Position numbers and translations under genes: made by a program
Notes under the pieces: generated by a model
The model's input: only the letters and a program-made list of their open reading frames with translations
What the model was told of the DNA's origin: nothing
Database searches by the model: none
DNA from: DAITAZ01 sp036824045
Lineage (GTDB): Bacteria > Pseudomonadota > Gammaproteobacteria > Burkholderiales > Rhodocyclaceae
DNA length: 6,376 nt
NCBI GenBank assembly: GCA_036824045.1
Contig: DAITAZ010000075.1
Location: 1-6,376 of the forward strand
Direction of reading: 5' to 3'
Part shown: positions 1 through 6,299 of the stretch, piece by piece
How the letters are laid out: each line of letters opens with the position of its first letter
Numbering within the stretch: the stretch's first letter is position 1

Positions 1-615
1 GCTGACGCCGAGCGCCGCCGGGCCGCCGAGCAGGCCCAGGCAGACGCCGCCCGGCGGGCGGCGGAGCAAGCCGCAGCCACCAGATCCAGCCAGTACGCCG
101 CGGCCGACCCCGGGCAAGGGGGCCGCAGCGCCGCCGGGCTCATCGGCCAGACGGGCAGCGGCCGGCCGGGCGACGGCAGCACCAATCCCAACCTGCGCCG
201 GGGCGAACCGGGCGGCACCCTGCCCCACGCCCCCCTCAGCGACCTTCCTGCCGCCAACCCCGGGCGCAAGGCCAGCATCCTGGGCACCGACCCCAAGAAC
301 ATCCAGCTTTCCTTCTATGGCGAGGGCTGGCGGCAGAAAGTGGAACGCATCGGGGCCATGAACTACCCGCGCCTGAACCGGGACCGCCACTACGACGATC
401 TGGTGGTCACGGTCACCGTCAACAGCGACGGCACCCTGGCCCGGGTACACATCCGCAAGAGCAGCGGCCACGCGGAGATGGACGACGCCGTGCGCCGCAT
501 CGTCGAGATGAGCGCCCCCTTCCCCGCCTTCCCGCCGGACATGAAACGCCTCTACGACCAGGTGGACATCACCCGCACCTGGGTCTTCCAGGGCGCCCCC
601 AAGATTCGGGACTGA
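1..615 (+). CDS. TonB/TolA-type energy transducer, C-terminal part (5' end outside window)
   Basis: The frame is open from base 1 to a TGA at 613-615, giving 204 visible residues; the start codon lies to the left. Visible residues 1-28 are rich in Ala, Arg, Glu and Gln, like the long periplasmic helix of TolA. Residues about 30-98 are a Gly/Pro/Ser/Asn-rich linker. Residues about 101-198 fit a TonB C-terminal domain: a YP pair at 122-123, a strand LVVTVTVNSDGTL (134-146), then VHIRKSSGHAEMDDAVRRIV (149-168). Proteins of this family sit in the inner membrane, span the periplasm and pass proton-motive energy to outer-membrane receptors or envelope machinery. The N-terminal membrane anchor expected for the family is not visible here. 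The gene is convergent with gspN and so not part of that operon. TonB and TolA C-terminal domains are hard to separate by eye, so I give no symbol. An internal GTG at 340 falls inside the domain and is not a plausible start. Confidence 0.85.
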   Translation, partial: ADAERRRAAEQAQADAARRAAEQAAATRSSQYAAADPGQGGRSAAGLIGQTGSGRPGDGSTNPNLRRGEPGGTLPHAPLSDLPAANPGRKASILGTDPKNIQLSFYGEGWRQKVERIGAMNYPRLNRDRHYDDLVVTVTVNSDGTLARVHIRKSSGHAEMDDAVRRIVEMSAPFPAFPPDMKRLYDQVDITRTWVFQGAPKIRD

Positions 616-625
616 AGCCGCCCTC

Positions 626-648
626 GCCGGCGCCGGAAAGCGCCCGGC
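626..648. terminator. weak GC-rich hairpin in convergent gap (possible bidirectional terminator)
   Basis: The 45-bp gap between the tonB-like stop (615) and the gspN stop (661) contains a 10-bp perfect palindrome, CCGGCGCCGG (627-636). It also contains a possible 5-bp stem GCCGG/CCGGC (632-636 with 644-648) around a 7-nt loop. There is no T tract on either strand, so this is not a canonical intrinsic terminator. Its only support is its position between two gene ends; random hairpins are common at this GC content. Confidence 0.25.
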
Positions 649-660
649 CACCGCACCGCC

Positions 661-1434
661 TTAGCGCAGCCCCACTTCAAACCGGATGGGCACCTCGTCC
701 CCCCGGGTCATGGGACCGAGCAGACTGAGGAAAGGCCGCATCACGGCAATCTTCTCCTCCGCCGGCCGGGCCAGCCCCTCGAAGCTCAGGCGCTCGCCGG
801 GCCGCCACTGGCCGTTGCCGTTGACCAGCAACTGCCCGGCAAGGGTGGACAGCCGCAGGCTGGCCACCGGGCCGCTGCCGTTGAGTTCCAGTTGGTAGTC
901 CCCCACCGGGTTGAAGGGGGAAAGTGACGAGGCCGCACCCGCCCACAGCAGCCGGGCCTGCCCGACAACGCTGGCGGGCGTGGCCTGCAACGCAATGCAT
1001 TCGATCTGCACCCGCCCACCCAGTTTGAGTTTGGCCAGCAGACCCCCGAATTCCGCCACCAGGGCGCCAGGCAGGTTGGCCCGCATCTGGCTCACGCCGA
1101 GGAACGCGGGCCCCACCTGCACCTCGGCCCACTGTTCGCTGCCCAATCGCAGTTCCAGTCCCAGACGCCCGGAGAACAGGGGCAGGAACTGCAAGCGCCA
1201 GGCGACGGGGGTACCGGGCGCCGACCCGACCGCCACCGCCAGTTCCCCCTGCCCGTCCCAGACCGTGCCGGCGCTGCGGGCCAGGTACACCCGGCCCTGG
1301 GTGGACTGGCGCAACCAGGGGTCCAGCAGGCTTGCGGGCGCCCAGGCCACCAGGCCGATCAGGAAGGCCAGCACCCCGGCCACCAGGGGCCAGCGCCAGC
1401 CGGGGGCCTCAACCTCCACCGGCGAGCACGGCAT
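661..1434 (-). CDS. gspN: Type II secretion system protein N
   Basis: A 257-residue protein if started at the ATG at 1434, about the usual size for GspN. A short N-terminal segment is followed by one membrane helix at about residues 15-33. The rest would be periplasmic. Family-like segments are GRVYLARSAGTVWDGQGEL (47-65), FNPVGDYQLELNGSGPV (174-190) and the C-terminal block with LSFEGLARP and MRPFLSLLG (216-240). GspN is an accessory inner-membrane component present in only some T2SSs; its exact role is poorly defined. It is the last gene of the operon and overlaps the 3' end of gspM by 26 nt, which suggests translational coupling. The frame stays open upstream to 1755 but that part lies inside gspM and has no family resemblance. 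A GTG at 1419 (11-nt overlap) is an alternative start; neither has a clear ribosome binding site, so the start is uncertain while the identity is fairly secure. Confidence 0.85.
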   Translation of the reverse strand: MPCSPVEVEAPGWRWPLVAGVLAFLIGLVAWAPASLLDPWLRQSTQGRVYLARSAGTVWDGQGELAVAVGSAPGTPVAWRLQFLPLFSGRLGLELRLGSEQWAEVQVGPAFLGVSQMRANLPGALVAEFGGLLAKLKLGGRVQIECIALQATPASVVGQARLLWAGAASSLSPFNPVGDYQLELNGSGPVASLRLSTLAGQLLVNGNGQWRPGERLSFEGLARPAEEKIAVMRPFLSLLGPMTRGDEVPIRFEVGLR

Positions 1435-1900
1435 CCACCCGCACCACGCCGGGCTCGCCGGTGGGTTCGACGCGGGCGGAATCCACCGCCAGATGCTGCT
1501 CCCGCTGGAGGGCATCGAGCCACCCCACCCAGGACTCGAAGGGCACGCGGGCAAATCCGAGCTGCACCACGCCCCCACCCACATCCAGCCGGCTGGGCTC
1601 CCCCAGCCCAGCGGACTTGGCAGTTTCCAGCAGCACCTTGCGCAACTGGGCCGGATCCAGCGCCGGATGGGCGGGCGCGCCCTTGAGGCGGGCGACCTCC
1701 TGCCGCTGCACGCGCATGGTTTCCACCTGGGCGCGCAGACGGGGCAAATCCTCACGCAAACGGAGGGCTTCGGTCACGGCCGGCCACAGGAGTCCGAACA
1801 CCAGGATCAACACGGCTGCCGCGCTGCCGCCCACGGCCAGGAACAGCCGCTCCCGGGGATTGCGGGCAGCCCAGGCCTGTTTGAGTTTGTCCGCCTTCAT
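1409..1900 (-). CDS. gspM: Type II secretion system protein M
   Basis: A 163-residue bitopic inner-membrane protein, normal length for GspM. Residues 1-19 are a charged cytoplasmic segment, with NPRERLFLAVGG at 14-25. A single membrane helix spans about 20-39. Residues about 44-72 look like a short coiled coil rich in Arg, Glu and Leu. The periplasmic remainder (about 80-160) fits the small ferredoxin-like domain of the family, with VPFESWVGWLDALQ (119-132) as a typical late motif. GspM stabilises GspL and helps couple the GspE ATPase to the platform. The ATG overlaps the gspL stop in an ATGA (1897-1900), a strong sign of coupled translation and of the start choice. A run of G residues lies just upstream and may serve as a poor Shine-Dalgarno sequence. 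Confidence 0.93.
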   Translation of the reverse strand: MKADKLKQAWAARNPRERLFLAVGGSAAAVLILVFGLLWPAVTEALRLREDLPRLRAQVETMRVQRQEVARLKGAPAHPALDPAQLRKVLLETAKSAGLGEPSRLDVGGGVVQLGFARVPFESWVGWLDALQREQHLAVDSARVEPTGEPGVVRVDAVLAGGG

Positions 1901-3117
1901 GGCGCGCCCCCCCGCAACACCAGGCGGGCACCGGCGCCGCCCTGGCCGGCTTCGACACTGGCGCGCACCCCACGGGCGCCAAGCTGCCCCTGCAGCGCCG
2001 CGACGGCCTCGGCGGGGGCCGCCATCTCCACCGTCAGCCGCCCTTGAGCGAACTGCACGCTCTTGACCACTCCGGGAGGCAGGCTGCCGAGTTCCGGCGC
2101 CACCTGCCCCAATTGCACCAGAAAGTCTTCCGGCCCCGCCTCCCCCGCGCCGCGGCGCAACTGGGTGAGATTGCGCTGCATCTGCAGCGGTGGATCGACG
2201 ATGGCCTTGGCATCGGGGAACGCCTGGGTGAAGAGGGCTTCCATTTCACTGCGCAGGGCACGCCGCTCCCAGCTCATCCAGCCCCAGGTGCCCAGCACCG
2301 CCAGCACCTGCAGGCCCAGCATCAGGCCCAGGGCCCAGAACACCGGCCGGTAGGGGCGCAGCTTTTCCAGCCCGTTGCCCTTGGCCCCCAGGCGCCCGGC
2401 CAGCAGGGTGGGCAACGCGGCGGCCGGCGGGGCGTCGGCCCACTGCCAGCGCCCCTTGAGGACCACGGGGACCCCCAGCACCGATTGCCAGAAGCGGGCG
2501 TCGATCTCCTGATCCTTGTCGCTCACGAAAACCCGCACGCGGGAAGGCAGCTTGCCCGCGGCCCGCGCCTCCGCCGCCATCAACCGCAGGGTGACGGGGG
2601 GCTCCCGCCCGGTCAGGGCATCGGTGGCCAGGGCGTAGCTGTCGCCCGTACGCACCATGCCGGCACCGGGCCCCACCAGCACCGACCAGGCGCCCGCCTT
2701 GAACGGCAGCAAAAAGCCTTCCGGCACCAGCGCGCGCAGCACCCGACCGGCCCCCTGCAGGGCGGTAACCGTCTCGTGTATCCAGCTCCGGGAGACGGCC
2801 GCCACCACGCTCAGGCCTTCGCCGTCCGGGCCCAGCACCGAAACATGCACAGCGTCGGGATCGGTGAGCAGGGCGTCCTCGATGGAATAGGCGAGCACAT
2901 TGGATTCCCGCGCCTCGCGCCCGGCCGGGAGCTTGACCCGCCGCAGCAGCAGCGCGTCCTGGGCCACGATGCCCACCGTCTCCCGCGCCGCAGGCAGATC
3001 GCCGGGCATGCACTGGCCGTGGCTCACCACCTTGCCGAAGGCATCGCGCAGGGTCCACGGCAACTGGCCGTGGCTGCGCCAGTCGCTGCTCAGGTACACC
3101 ATCAGCAGGCTAGACAT
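1897..3117 (-). CDS. gspL: Type II secretion system protein L
   Basis: A 406-residue inner-membrane platform protein, typical in length. Residues 1 to about 255 form the cytoplasmic actin-like region that binds the N-terminus of the ATPase GspE; LAYSIEDALLTDPDAVHVSV (75-94) matches the conserved block around the paired acidic residues. One membrane helix follows at about 259-281. Then comes a segment seen in many GspL proteins, FTQAFPDAKAIVDPPLQMQR (296-315), and a periplasmic ferredoxin-like domain (about 330-402) that pairs with GspM. It transmits ATPase activity to pseudopilus assembly. The start is supported by AAGGTGAT ending 5 nt before the ATG. It follows gspK after a 24-nt gap and overlaps gspM by 4 nt. 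Long open frames on the opposite strand are GC-rich shadows. Confidence 0.95.
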   Translation of the reverse strand: MSSLLMVYLSSDWRSHGQLPWTLRDAFGKVVSHGQCMPGDLPAARETVGIVAQDALLLRRVKLPAGREARESNVLAYSIEDALLTDPDAVHVSVLGPDGEGLSVVAAVSRSWIHETVTALQGAGRVLRALVPEGFLLPFKAGAWSVLVGPGAGMVRTGDSYALATDALTGREPPVTLRLMAAEARAAGKLPSRVRVFVSDKDQEIDARFWQSVLGVPVVLKGRWQWADAPPAAALPTLLAGRLGAKGNGLEKLRPYRPVFWALGLMLGLQVLAVLGTWGWMSWERRALRSEMEALFTQAFPDAKAIVDPPLQMQRNLTQLRRGAGEAGPEDFLVQLGQVAPELGSLPPGVVKSVQFAQGRLTVEMAAPAEAVAALQGQLGARGVRASVEAGQGGAGARLVLRGGAP

Positions 3118-3122
3118 GCCTG

Positions 3123-3130
3123 ATCACCTT
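3123..3130 (-). promoter_or_regulatory. Shine-Dalgarno site of gspL
   Basis: Read on the minus strand the site is AAGGTGAT, a good match to the anti-Shine-Dalgarno complement, ending 5 nt before the gspL ATG. It fixes the gspL start and lies in the 24-nt gap after gspK, so gspL can recruit ribosomes independently of its upstream neighbour. Confidence 0.75.
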
Positions 3131-3141
3131 AATCGTTTCTC

Positions 3142-4083
3142 TCATTCCAGTCGCTGCCACACCACCACCGGGAACTTCTGGGGCGCCCGGTGCAGCATCA
3201 CCTGGGCGAATACCCGGGCCCGGCCATAGCGGGTGGCTGCCCGCAGCAGAAAGTACTGGCTGGTGACCGAAACCCAGTTCTGCACCACCGTGAGGTCCCT
3301 GCGCGGCAGCCGGGCGCGGAAATCCGCCAGATCCTTGAAATAGGCCCGATCCCGCTCGGCTGCCAGCACCCGGGCTTCGCCCAGGGTCAGGCCATCCACC
3401 GCCAAAGCCAATACTTCGGCAGGGGCGGTGTTGACATTGATGGCGGTGATGCCGGGTAAAGCGGCGACAAATGGCCGCAACTTGGCGACCACCTCGGGGG
3501 TGAAGCCCCGGATCTGGAGCAATTCGTTCGCATCGGCCAGCAGCCGGTTGCCGGCCCGCCGAGGCGGATTCGCGTCCCGGTAGTCGTCATCCTCGGCGCC
3601 CTTGCGGCCGGTGCGGTCGCTGTCCGCGTCCAGCCAGTCCACCAGGGACTCCGCCAGTTCTTCCGGCAGGTTGAGAATGTCCAACAGTTTGGTGAATTTG
3701 GCAAATCCTGCCGCATCCACCTCGCCCCCCCGGACGATGTTGTTGAGGTTGAACAAGCCTTGCTGGTCGTAGAGCTGGCCGGCCATTTCCGCCCCCTCCA
3801 CCTCGGTGGCGGGCAGGCGCGTGGCCCAGGGCTCGCCCAGGAAGTCCACCGTGCTGCGCGCCTCGTCGTCCCGCAGCACGGTGCTGGCGAAGGCCACGCC
3901 GGCGGTCAGGGCGAGCCGGGCGCGGGTGGCGTCCTCCACCAATTCCGTCTGCCGGGTCCAGACGGACATGCGGTTGAGGATGGCGGAGGCCGCCGCCGTC
4001 ACCAGCGCGACAACGATCAGCGCCATGAGCACGGCCGCACCCCGGGGGCGGGCGCAGAGGCTGCGGCGCGCGGGGCATCCCAT
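3142..4083 (-). CDS. gspK: Type II secretion system minor pseudopilin K
   Basis: A 313-residue protein of the usual GspK size, much larger than the other pseudopilins because of its inserted alpha domain. The prepilin leader ends RPRG (residues 12-15); cleavage after Gly15 would leave AAVLMALIVVALVTAAASAI as the hydrophobic helix. Position +5 is Met rather than the Glu of other pseudopilins, which is normal for GspK. Family landmarks: YDQQGLFNLNNI (105-116), ESLVDWLDADSD (145-156), PPRRAGNRLLADANELLQIRG (173-193) and INVNTAPAEVLA (215-226). GspK caps the pseudopilus tip with GspI and GspJ, and the acidic loops bind calcium in characterised homologues. The ATG lies 2 nt after the gspJ stop, and the leader length fits that start. 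Confidence 0.95.
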   Translation of the reverse strand: MGCPARRSLCARPRGAAVLMALIVVALVTAAASAILNRMSVWTRQTELVEDATRARLALTAGVAFASTVLRDDEARSTVDFLGEPWATRLPATEVEGAEMAGQLYDQQGLFNLNNIVRGGEVDAAGFAKFTKLLDILNLPEELAESLVDWLDADSDRTGRKGAEDDDYRDANPPRRAGNRLLADANELLQIRGFTPEVVAKLRPFVAALPGITAINVNTAPAEVLALAVDGLTLGEARVLAAERDRAYFKDLADFRARLPRRDLTVVQNWVSVTSQYFLLRAATRYGRARVFAQVMLHRAPQKFPVVVWQRLE

Positions 4084-4085
4084 CG

Positions 4086-4697
4086 TCAGCGCACCGCGAA
4101 CCGGCGGGTGATCTGTTCCCCGCTTTGCAGTTCCACCACAACTTCCACCGCCCGGGGCAAGCCCTCGTTGCCCGCCTCCGGCGTCGGCCAGATGTCGTAC
4201 CAGCCCTGGCCGTCGTCCATCTGCCGCAGGCTCAGCCCCTTGAGCGGCACGGCGAAGGATTCGGCGCTGAGCTTGGTGGACGCCAGCCGGTCCAGCACCG
4301 GCAGGGCCAGGCGCTGGGGGTAGCCGTCGCGCAGGCGATAGCCCACGCGCTGGGGAGGCTGATGTTCGTCGCGGGAATCCGGCCCCAGGCGGGTGAGCCA
4401 GAGGGGGGCATCCTCCAGGCCGCCGGCGTCCGGCCCGGCCTGCCAGGCCGGGAGGGTTTCGCCATCACTCCCCCGCACCGTCCGCGCCAGCGCCTGGGCC
4501 ACGTCGGTTTCGAACACCGAAAGGAAGTGGGCCACGTCCCGCCACTTGCGGGTTTCGACGCTCACCCGCTCACGGGCGTCGAGAATGCTGGACATCCCGC
4601 GGAAAGAGAGCGCCGCCAGGATCGCCAGAATGGTGATCGCCACCAGCACCTCCAGCAGCGTGAAGCCGGCGTCTCGGCGTGAGGCTGATCGGGCCAT
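4086..4697 (-). CDS. gspJ: Type II secretion system minor pseudopilin J
   Basis: A 203-residue pseudopilin. The short leader MARSASRRDAG precedes the cleavage site Gly11/Phe12, and FTLLEVLVAITILAILAALS follows with Glu16 at +5. The body carries FLSVFETDVAQALARTVR (58-75), RVGYRLRDG (117-125), LPVLDRL (132-138) and a late GWYDIWP (165-171), an arrangement typical of GspJ rather than GspH or GspI. The N-terminus would be processed and methylated by the prepilin peptidase, not encoded here. GspJ joins GspI and GspK in the tip complex that starts pseudopilus assembly. The ATG is 1 nt beyond the gspI stop (TGACATG on the minus strand), so translation is probably coupled; no strong Shine-Dalgarno sequence is visible. 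Confidence 0.94.
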   Translation of the reverse strand: MARSASRRDAGFTLLEVLVAITILAILAALSFRGMSSILDARERVSVETRKWRDVAHFLSVFETDVAQALARTVRGSDGETLPAWQAGPDAGGLEDAPLWLTRLGPDSRDEHQPPQRVGYRLRDGYPQRLALPVLDRLASTKLSAESFAVPLKGLSLRQMDDGQGWYDIWPTPEAGNEGLPRAVEVVVELQSGEQITRRFAVR

Positions 4698-4698
4698 G

Positions 4699-5139
4699 TC
4701 AGTTGGTCCGCCGGATCATGAACCCGACCCGGGTCACCAGGGTGCGGTTGGGGTCGGTGGCCCGCAGGACGCGGACTTCCACCCGGCGGAAGCGGGGATT
4801 GGGTGTGCCGCTCACCACTTCGCGCCAGACGAACTCCCGCCCGGCCTGGGTCTCGCTACCCTCGTACTCGCCGGTATTGACCCAGTCGTTCTGGGCCACG
4901 TGCATGGCGAGGCGGTTGTCCGCCACCCAGGTGGCAAGCAGGCGGTCCCGATGATCGGCGCTGGTGGTCAGGCTCAAGCCGGCGGCACGGCTTGCCGCCG
5001 CCAGGGTGACGGCCAGGATGGCCAGCGCCACCAGCACTTCGATGAGGGTGAAGCCCGGGCTGCGCCCCGGGATCCGCCGGGCCGCCCCGGCTTGCCCGGA
5101 CCCGGGGGCCCGCTCAGGGCTGGGCGACCGAGCGTGCAC
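4699..5139 (-). CDS. gspI: Type II secretion system minor pseudopilin I
   Basis: A 146-residue product when started at the GTG at 5139. That start is preferred because GGAGGTG lies 4 nt upstream (5144-5150). The frame continues upstream to an alternative start at 5175, 12 residues earlier, deeper inside gspH and without that site. Cleavage is expected after Gly29, followed by FTLIEVLVALAILAVTLAAA with Glu34 at +5. The motif LLATWVADNRLAMHVAQ (67-83) is a hallmark of GspI, as is the late VRVL...RTLVTRVGFM region (122-141). GspI nucleates the tip complex with GspJ and GspK. The gene overlaps gspH by 26 nt. The leader of about 29 residues, rich in Arg, Pro and Gly, is longer than in most pseudopilins; I infer it is real only because no better start lies closer to the cleavage site. 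Confidence 0.92.
   Translation of the reverse strand: MHARSPSPERAPGSGQAGAARRIPGRSPGFTLIEVLVALAILAVTLAAASRAAGLSLTTSADHRDRLLATWVADNRLAMHVAQNDWVNTGEYEGSETQAGREFVWREVVSGTPNPRFRRVEVRVLRATDPNRTLVTRVGFMIRRTN
5029..5055. repeat. gspI copy of a 28-bp direct repeat (with base 5028)
   Basis: Bases 5028-5055 are identical to 5560-5587 in gspH. The repeat encodes the conserved GFTLIEVLV region around the prepilin peptidase cleavage site, so protein constraint explains most of it. The identity, however, includes all the third-codon positions. The gspJ (about 4640-4667) and gspG (about 6100-6126) copies are only partly similar. Confidence 0.8.
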
Positions 5140-5683
5140 GCTGCACCTCCACCCGCCCCGAAAGGGGATGAACAATCACCGCGGCAATGTCGGTCTCGGC
5201 CACCAGCCGCACCTCCAGCCGCTCGCCACCGCTGGCGCGGAACACCACCCGGCTGCCCGCCGCGAGGCCCTGCTGCCCGCTGAAGGCCCCGGCAAGCCGC
5301 ACCTCCCCCGGCAGGCGGCGAGGCCGCAGCGGGTCATCGCCACCAGGGGGCAGCCACTCGCCATCGTCGTTGCGGCGCAGGAATCGGTAACCGGTACTGG
5401 CAGGCTCCCAGGCCAGGGGCAGCCCCGAATAGCGGGACTCTTCCATCGCCAGTTCAAAGAGCTGGGCCAGGCGCTCGGTCTCGGTATCGAGCACATGGCG
5501 GGCGCTGGGCCGGATACCCACCGCCACCGCGGACATCACGATCGAGAGGATGACCAGTACCACCAGCACTTCGATGAGGGTGAAGCCGGGCTGGCGCCGC
5601 CCGCCGGCCAGGGCGGTGGCCGTGCTGTGCGGCGGCGCCCACGCCCTGGACCGGCAGACGGGGCCGGACAGGTCGCGCACCAA
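5114..5683 (-). CDS. gspH: Type II secretion system minor pseudopilin H
   Basis: Up to 189 residues if started at the TTG at 5683; the adjacent GTG at 5680 is equally possible. Cleavage is expected after Gly33, followed by FTLIEVLVVLVILSIVMSAV with Glu38 at +5. Downstream, ETERLAQLFELAMEESRYSGLPLAW (68-92) and GYRFLRR (98-104) match GspH (and the related FimT type), and PLSGRVEVQRA (173-183) forms the last strand. The position between gspG and gspI confirms the assignment. GspH is thought to connect the tip complex to the GspG shaft. The start is the weakest point: there is no ATG or clear Shine-Dalgarno site in the 35-nt gap after gspG, and a leader of about 33 residues is long. A start at a CTG nearer the cleavage site, or slightly upstream, cannot be excluded. 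Confidence 0.9.
   Translation of the reverse strand: MVRDLSGPVCRSRAWAPPHSTATALAGGRRQPGFTLIEVLVVLVILSIVMSAVAVGIRPSARHVLDTETERLAQLFELAMEESRYSGLPLAWEPASTGYRFLRRNDDGEWLPPGGDDPLRPRRLPGEVRLAGAFSGQQGLAAGSRVVFRASGGERLEVRLVAETDIAAVIVHPLSGRVEVQRARSVAQP
5144..5150 (-). promoter_or_regulatory. Shine-Dalgarno site of gspI inside gspH
   Basis: Read on the minus strand this is GGAGGTG, 4 nt before the GTG at 5139. It lies within the last codons of gspH (Val-Glu-Val-Gln). It is the strongest ribosome binding site in the operon and decides the gspI start in favour of 5139 over 5175. Confidence 0.7.
5560..5587. repeat. gspH copy of a 28-bp direct repeat
   Basis: This is a perfect match to 5028-5055 in gspI, in the same orientation and 532 bp apart. 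It covers the codons for the conserved pseudopilin N-terminus. After the 28 bases the two copies diverge by an extra C in the gspI copy. Confidence 0.8.
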
Positions 5684-5718
5684 CCGGAGGGGTCCGCGCA
5701 GATTCAGGCCCCGCCCCT

Positions 5719-6171
5719 TCAGAGATCCCAGGAGCCGATGTCGGCGTCCGCCCCGGTGCCACCAGCCTGACCATCAGCACCATAGCTGAACACATCGATC
5801 TCGCCCTTCACCCCGGGGCTGAGGTACTGGTAAGGGCGGCCCCAGGGGTCCTTGGGCAGCTTTTCCAGGTAACCGCCGGCTTTCCAGTTGGTGGGCGCGG
5901 GTTGTGTGGAAGGCATCTGCACCAGCGCCGCCAAGCCCTGGTCGGTGGTGGGGTAGCGCATGTTGTCCAGCTTGTAGAGCTTGAGCGCCTGCAGGATCGA
6001 TCCGATGTCCTGCTTGGCCGCCACGGCCCGCGCCTCATCCGGCCGGCTCATGATCTTGGGCACCACCAGGGCGGCAAGAATCCCCAGGATGACCACCACC
6101 ACCATCACCTCGATGAGGGTGAACCCCTTGGCGCGGCGCAGGGGCAAACGACTGACCTCTTTCTTGTTCAT
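5719..6171 (-). CDS. gspG: Type II secretion system major pseudopilin G
   Basis: A 150-residue protein, standard length for GspG. The leader MNKKEVSRLPLRRAKG is cleaved after Gly16, leaving FTLIEVMVVVVILGILAALV with Glu21 at +5. The rest carries strong GspG signatures: VPKIMSRPDEARAVAAKQDI (37-56), ALKLYKLDNMRYPTTDQGL (62-80), YLEKLPKDPWGRPYQY (101-116) and a late FSYGADGQAGGTG...DIGSWD (128-149). The late acidic loop binds calcium in characterised homologues. GspG polymerises into the periplasmic pseudopilus that drives substrates through the secretin. It is the first gene of the operon in this window. The ATG is backed by GGGAGAG 7 nt upstream, and leader length and charge fit. Confidence 0.97.
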   Translation of the reverse strand: MNKKEVSRLPLRRAKGFTLIEVMVVVVILGILAALVVPKIMSRPDEARAVAAKQDIGSILQALKLYKLDNMRYPTTDQGLAALVQMPSTQPAPTNWKAGGYLEKLPKDPWGRPYQYLSPGVKGEIDVFSYGADGQAGGTGADADIGSWDL

Positions 6172-6178
6172 GTTTGGA

Positions 6179-6185
6179 CTCTCCC
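6179..6185 (-). promoter_or_regulatory. Shine-Dalgarno site of gspG
   Basis: GGGAGAG on the minus strand lies 7 nt before the gspG ATG, a normal spacing, and supports that start. Confidence 0.65.
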
Positions 6186-6229
6186 ATACTGATGTGACGA
6201 AACATCCCTACAACCTGCAAACAACCGTA

Positions 6230-6244
6230 GCCGGATGCACCGGC
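6230..6244. repeat. Small hairpin GCCGG-ATGCA-CCGGC upstream of gspG
   Basis: A perfect 5-bp inverted repeat with a 5-nt loop. With its flanks the + strand reads GTAGCCGGATGCACCGGCGA and then AGGCGCAGCG. From memory this loosely recalls dispersed intergenic elements of the GTAGCCCGGATG...GCGCAGCG kind seen in many proteobacterial genomes. A short hairpin is weak evidence in DNA this GC-rich. Confidence 0.35.
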
Positions 6245-6299
6245 GAAGGCGCAGCGCGCCCGCCCCGCGGCCAGCTTGCGCCGAACCACTCAACGCACT

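Noticed and set aside
1417..1434. MPCS at the GspN N-terminus as a lipoprotein signal
   Set aside because: The Cys precedes the hydrophobic helix and there is no lipobox; it is not a signal peptidase II site.
1435..1755. Upstream extension of the gspN frame to give a 364-residue protein
   Set aside because: The extra residues lie wholly within gspM in another frame, are Trp/Pro/Ser/Cys-rich, and exceed the usual GspN length.
911..3123. Two long + strand open frames (911-2047 and 2044-3123) opposite gspN, gspM and gspL
   Set aside because: Their products are rich in Arg, Pro, Gly, His and Gln with no recognisable domain. They lie antisense to well-supported gsp genes and are expected shadows at this GC content.
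4393..5770. Overlapping + strand open frames opposite gspJ, gspI and gspH
   Set aside because: Low-complexity translations, mutually overlapping in different frames, with no family resemblance; the minus strand carries clear pseudopilin motifs.
6212..6235. Possible sigma-54 promoter on the minus strand (CGGCTACGGTTGTTTGCA)
   Set aside because: It has GG and GC elements but they are 14 nt apart rather than 12; spacing is strict for sigma-54, so I do not call it.
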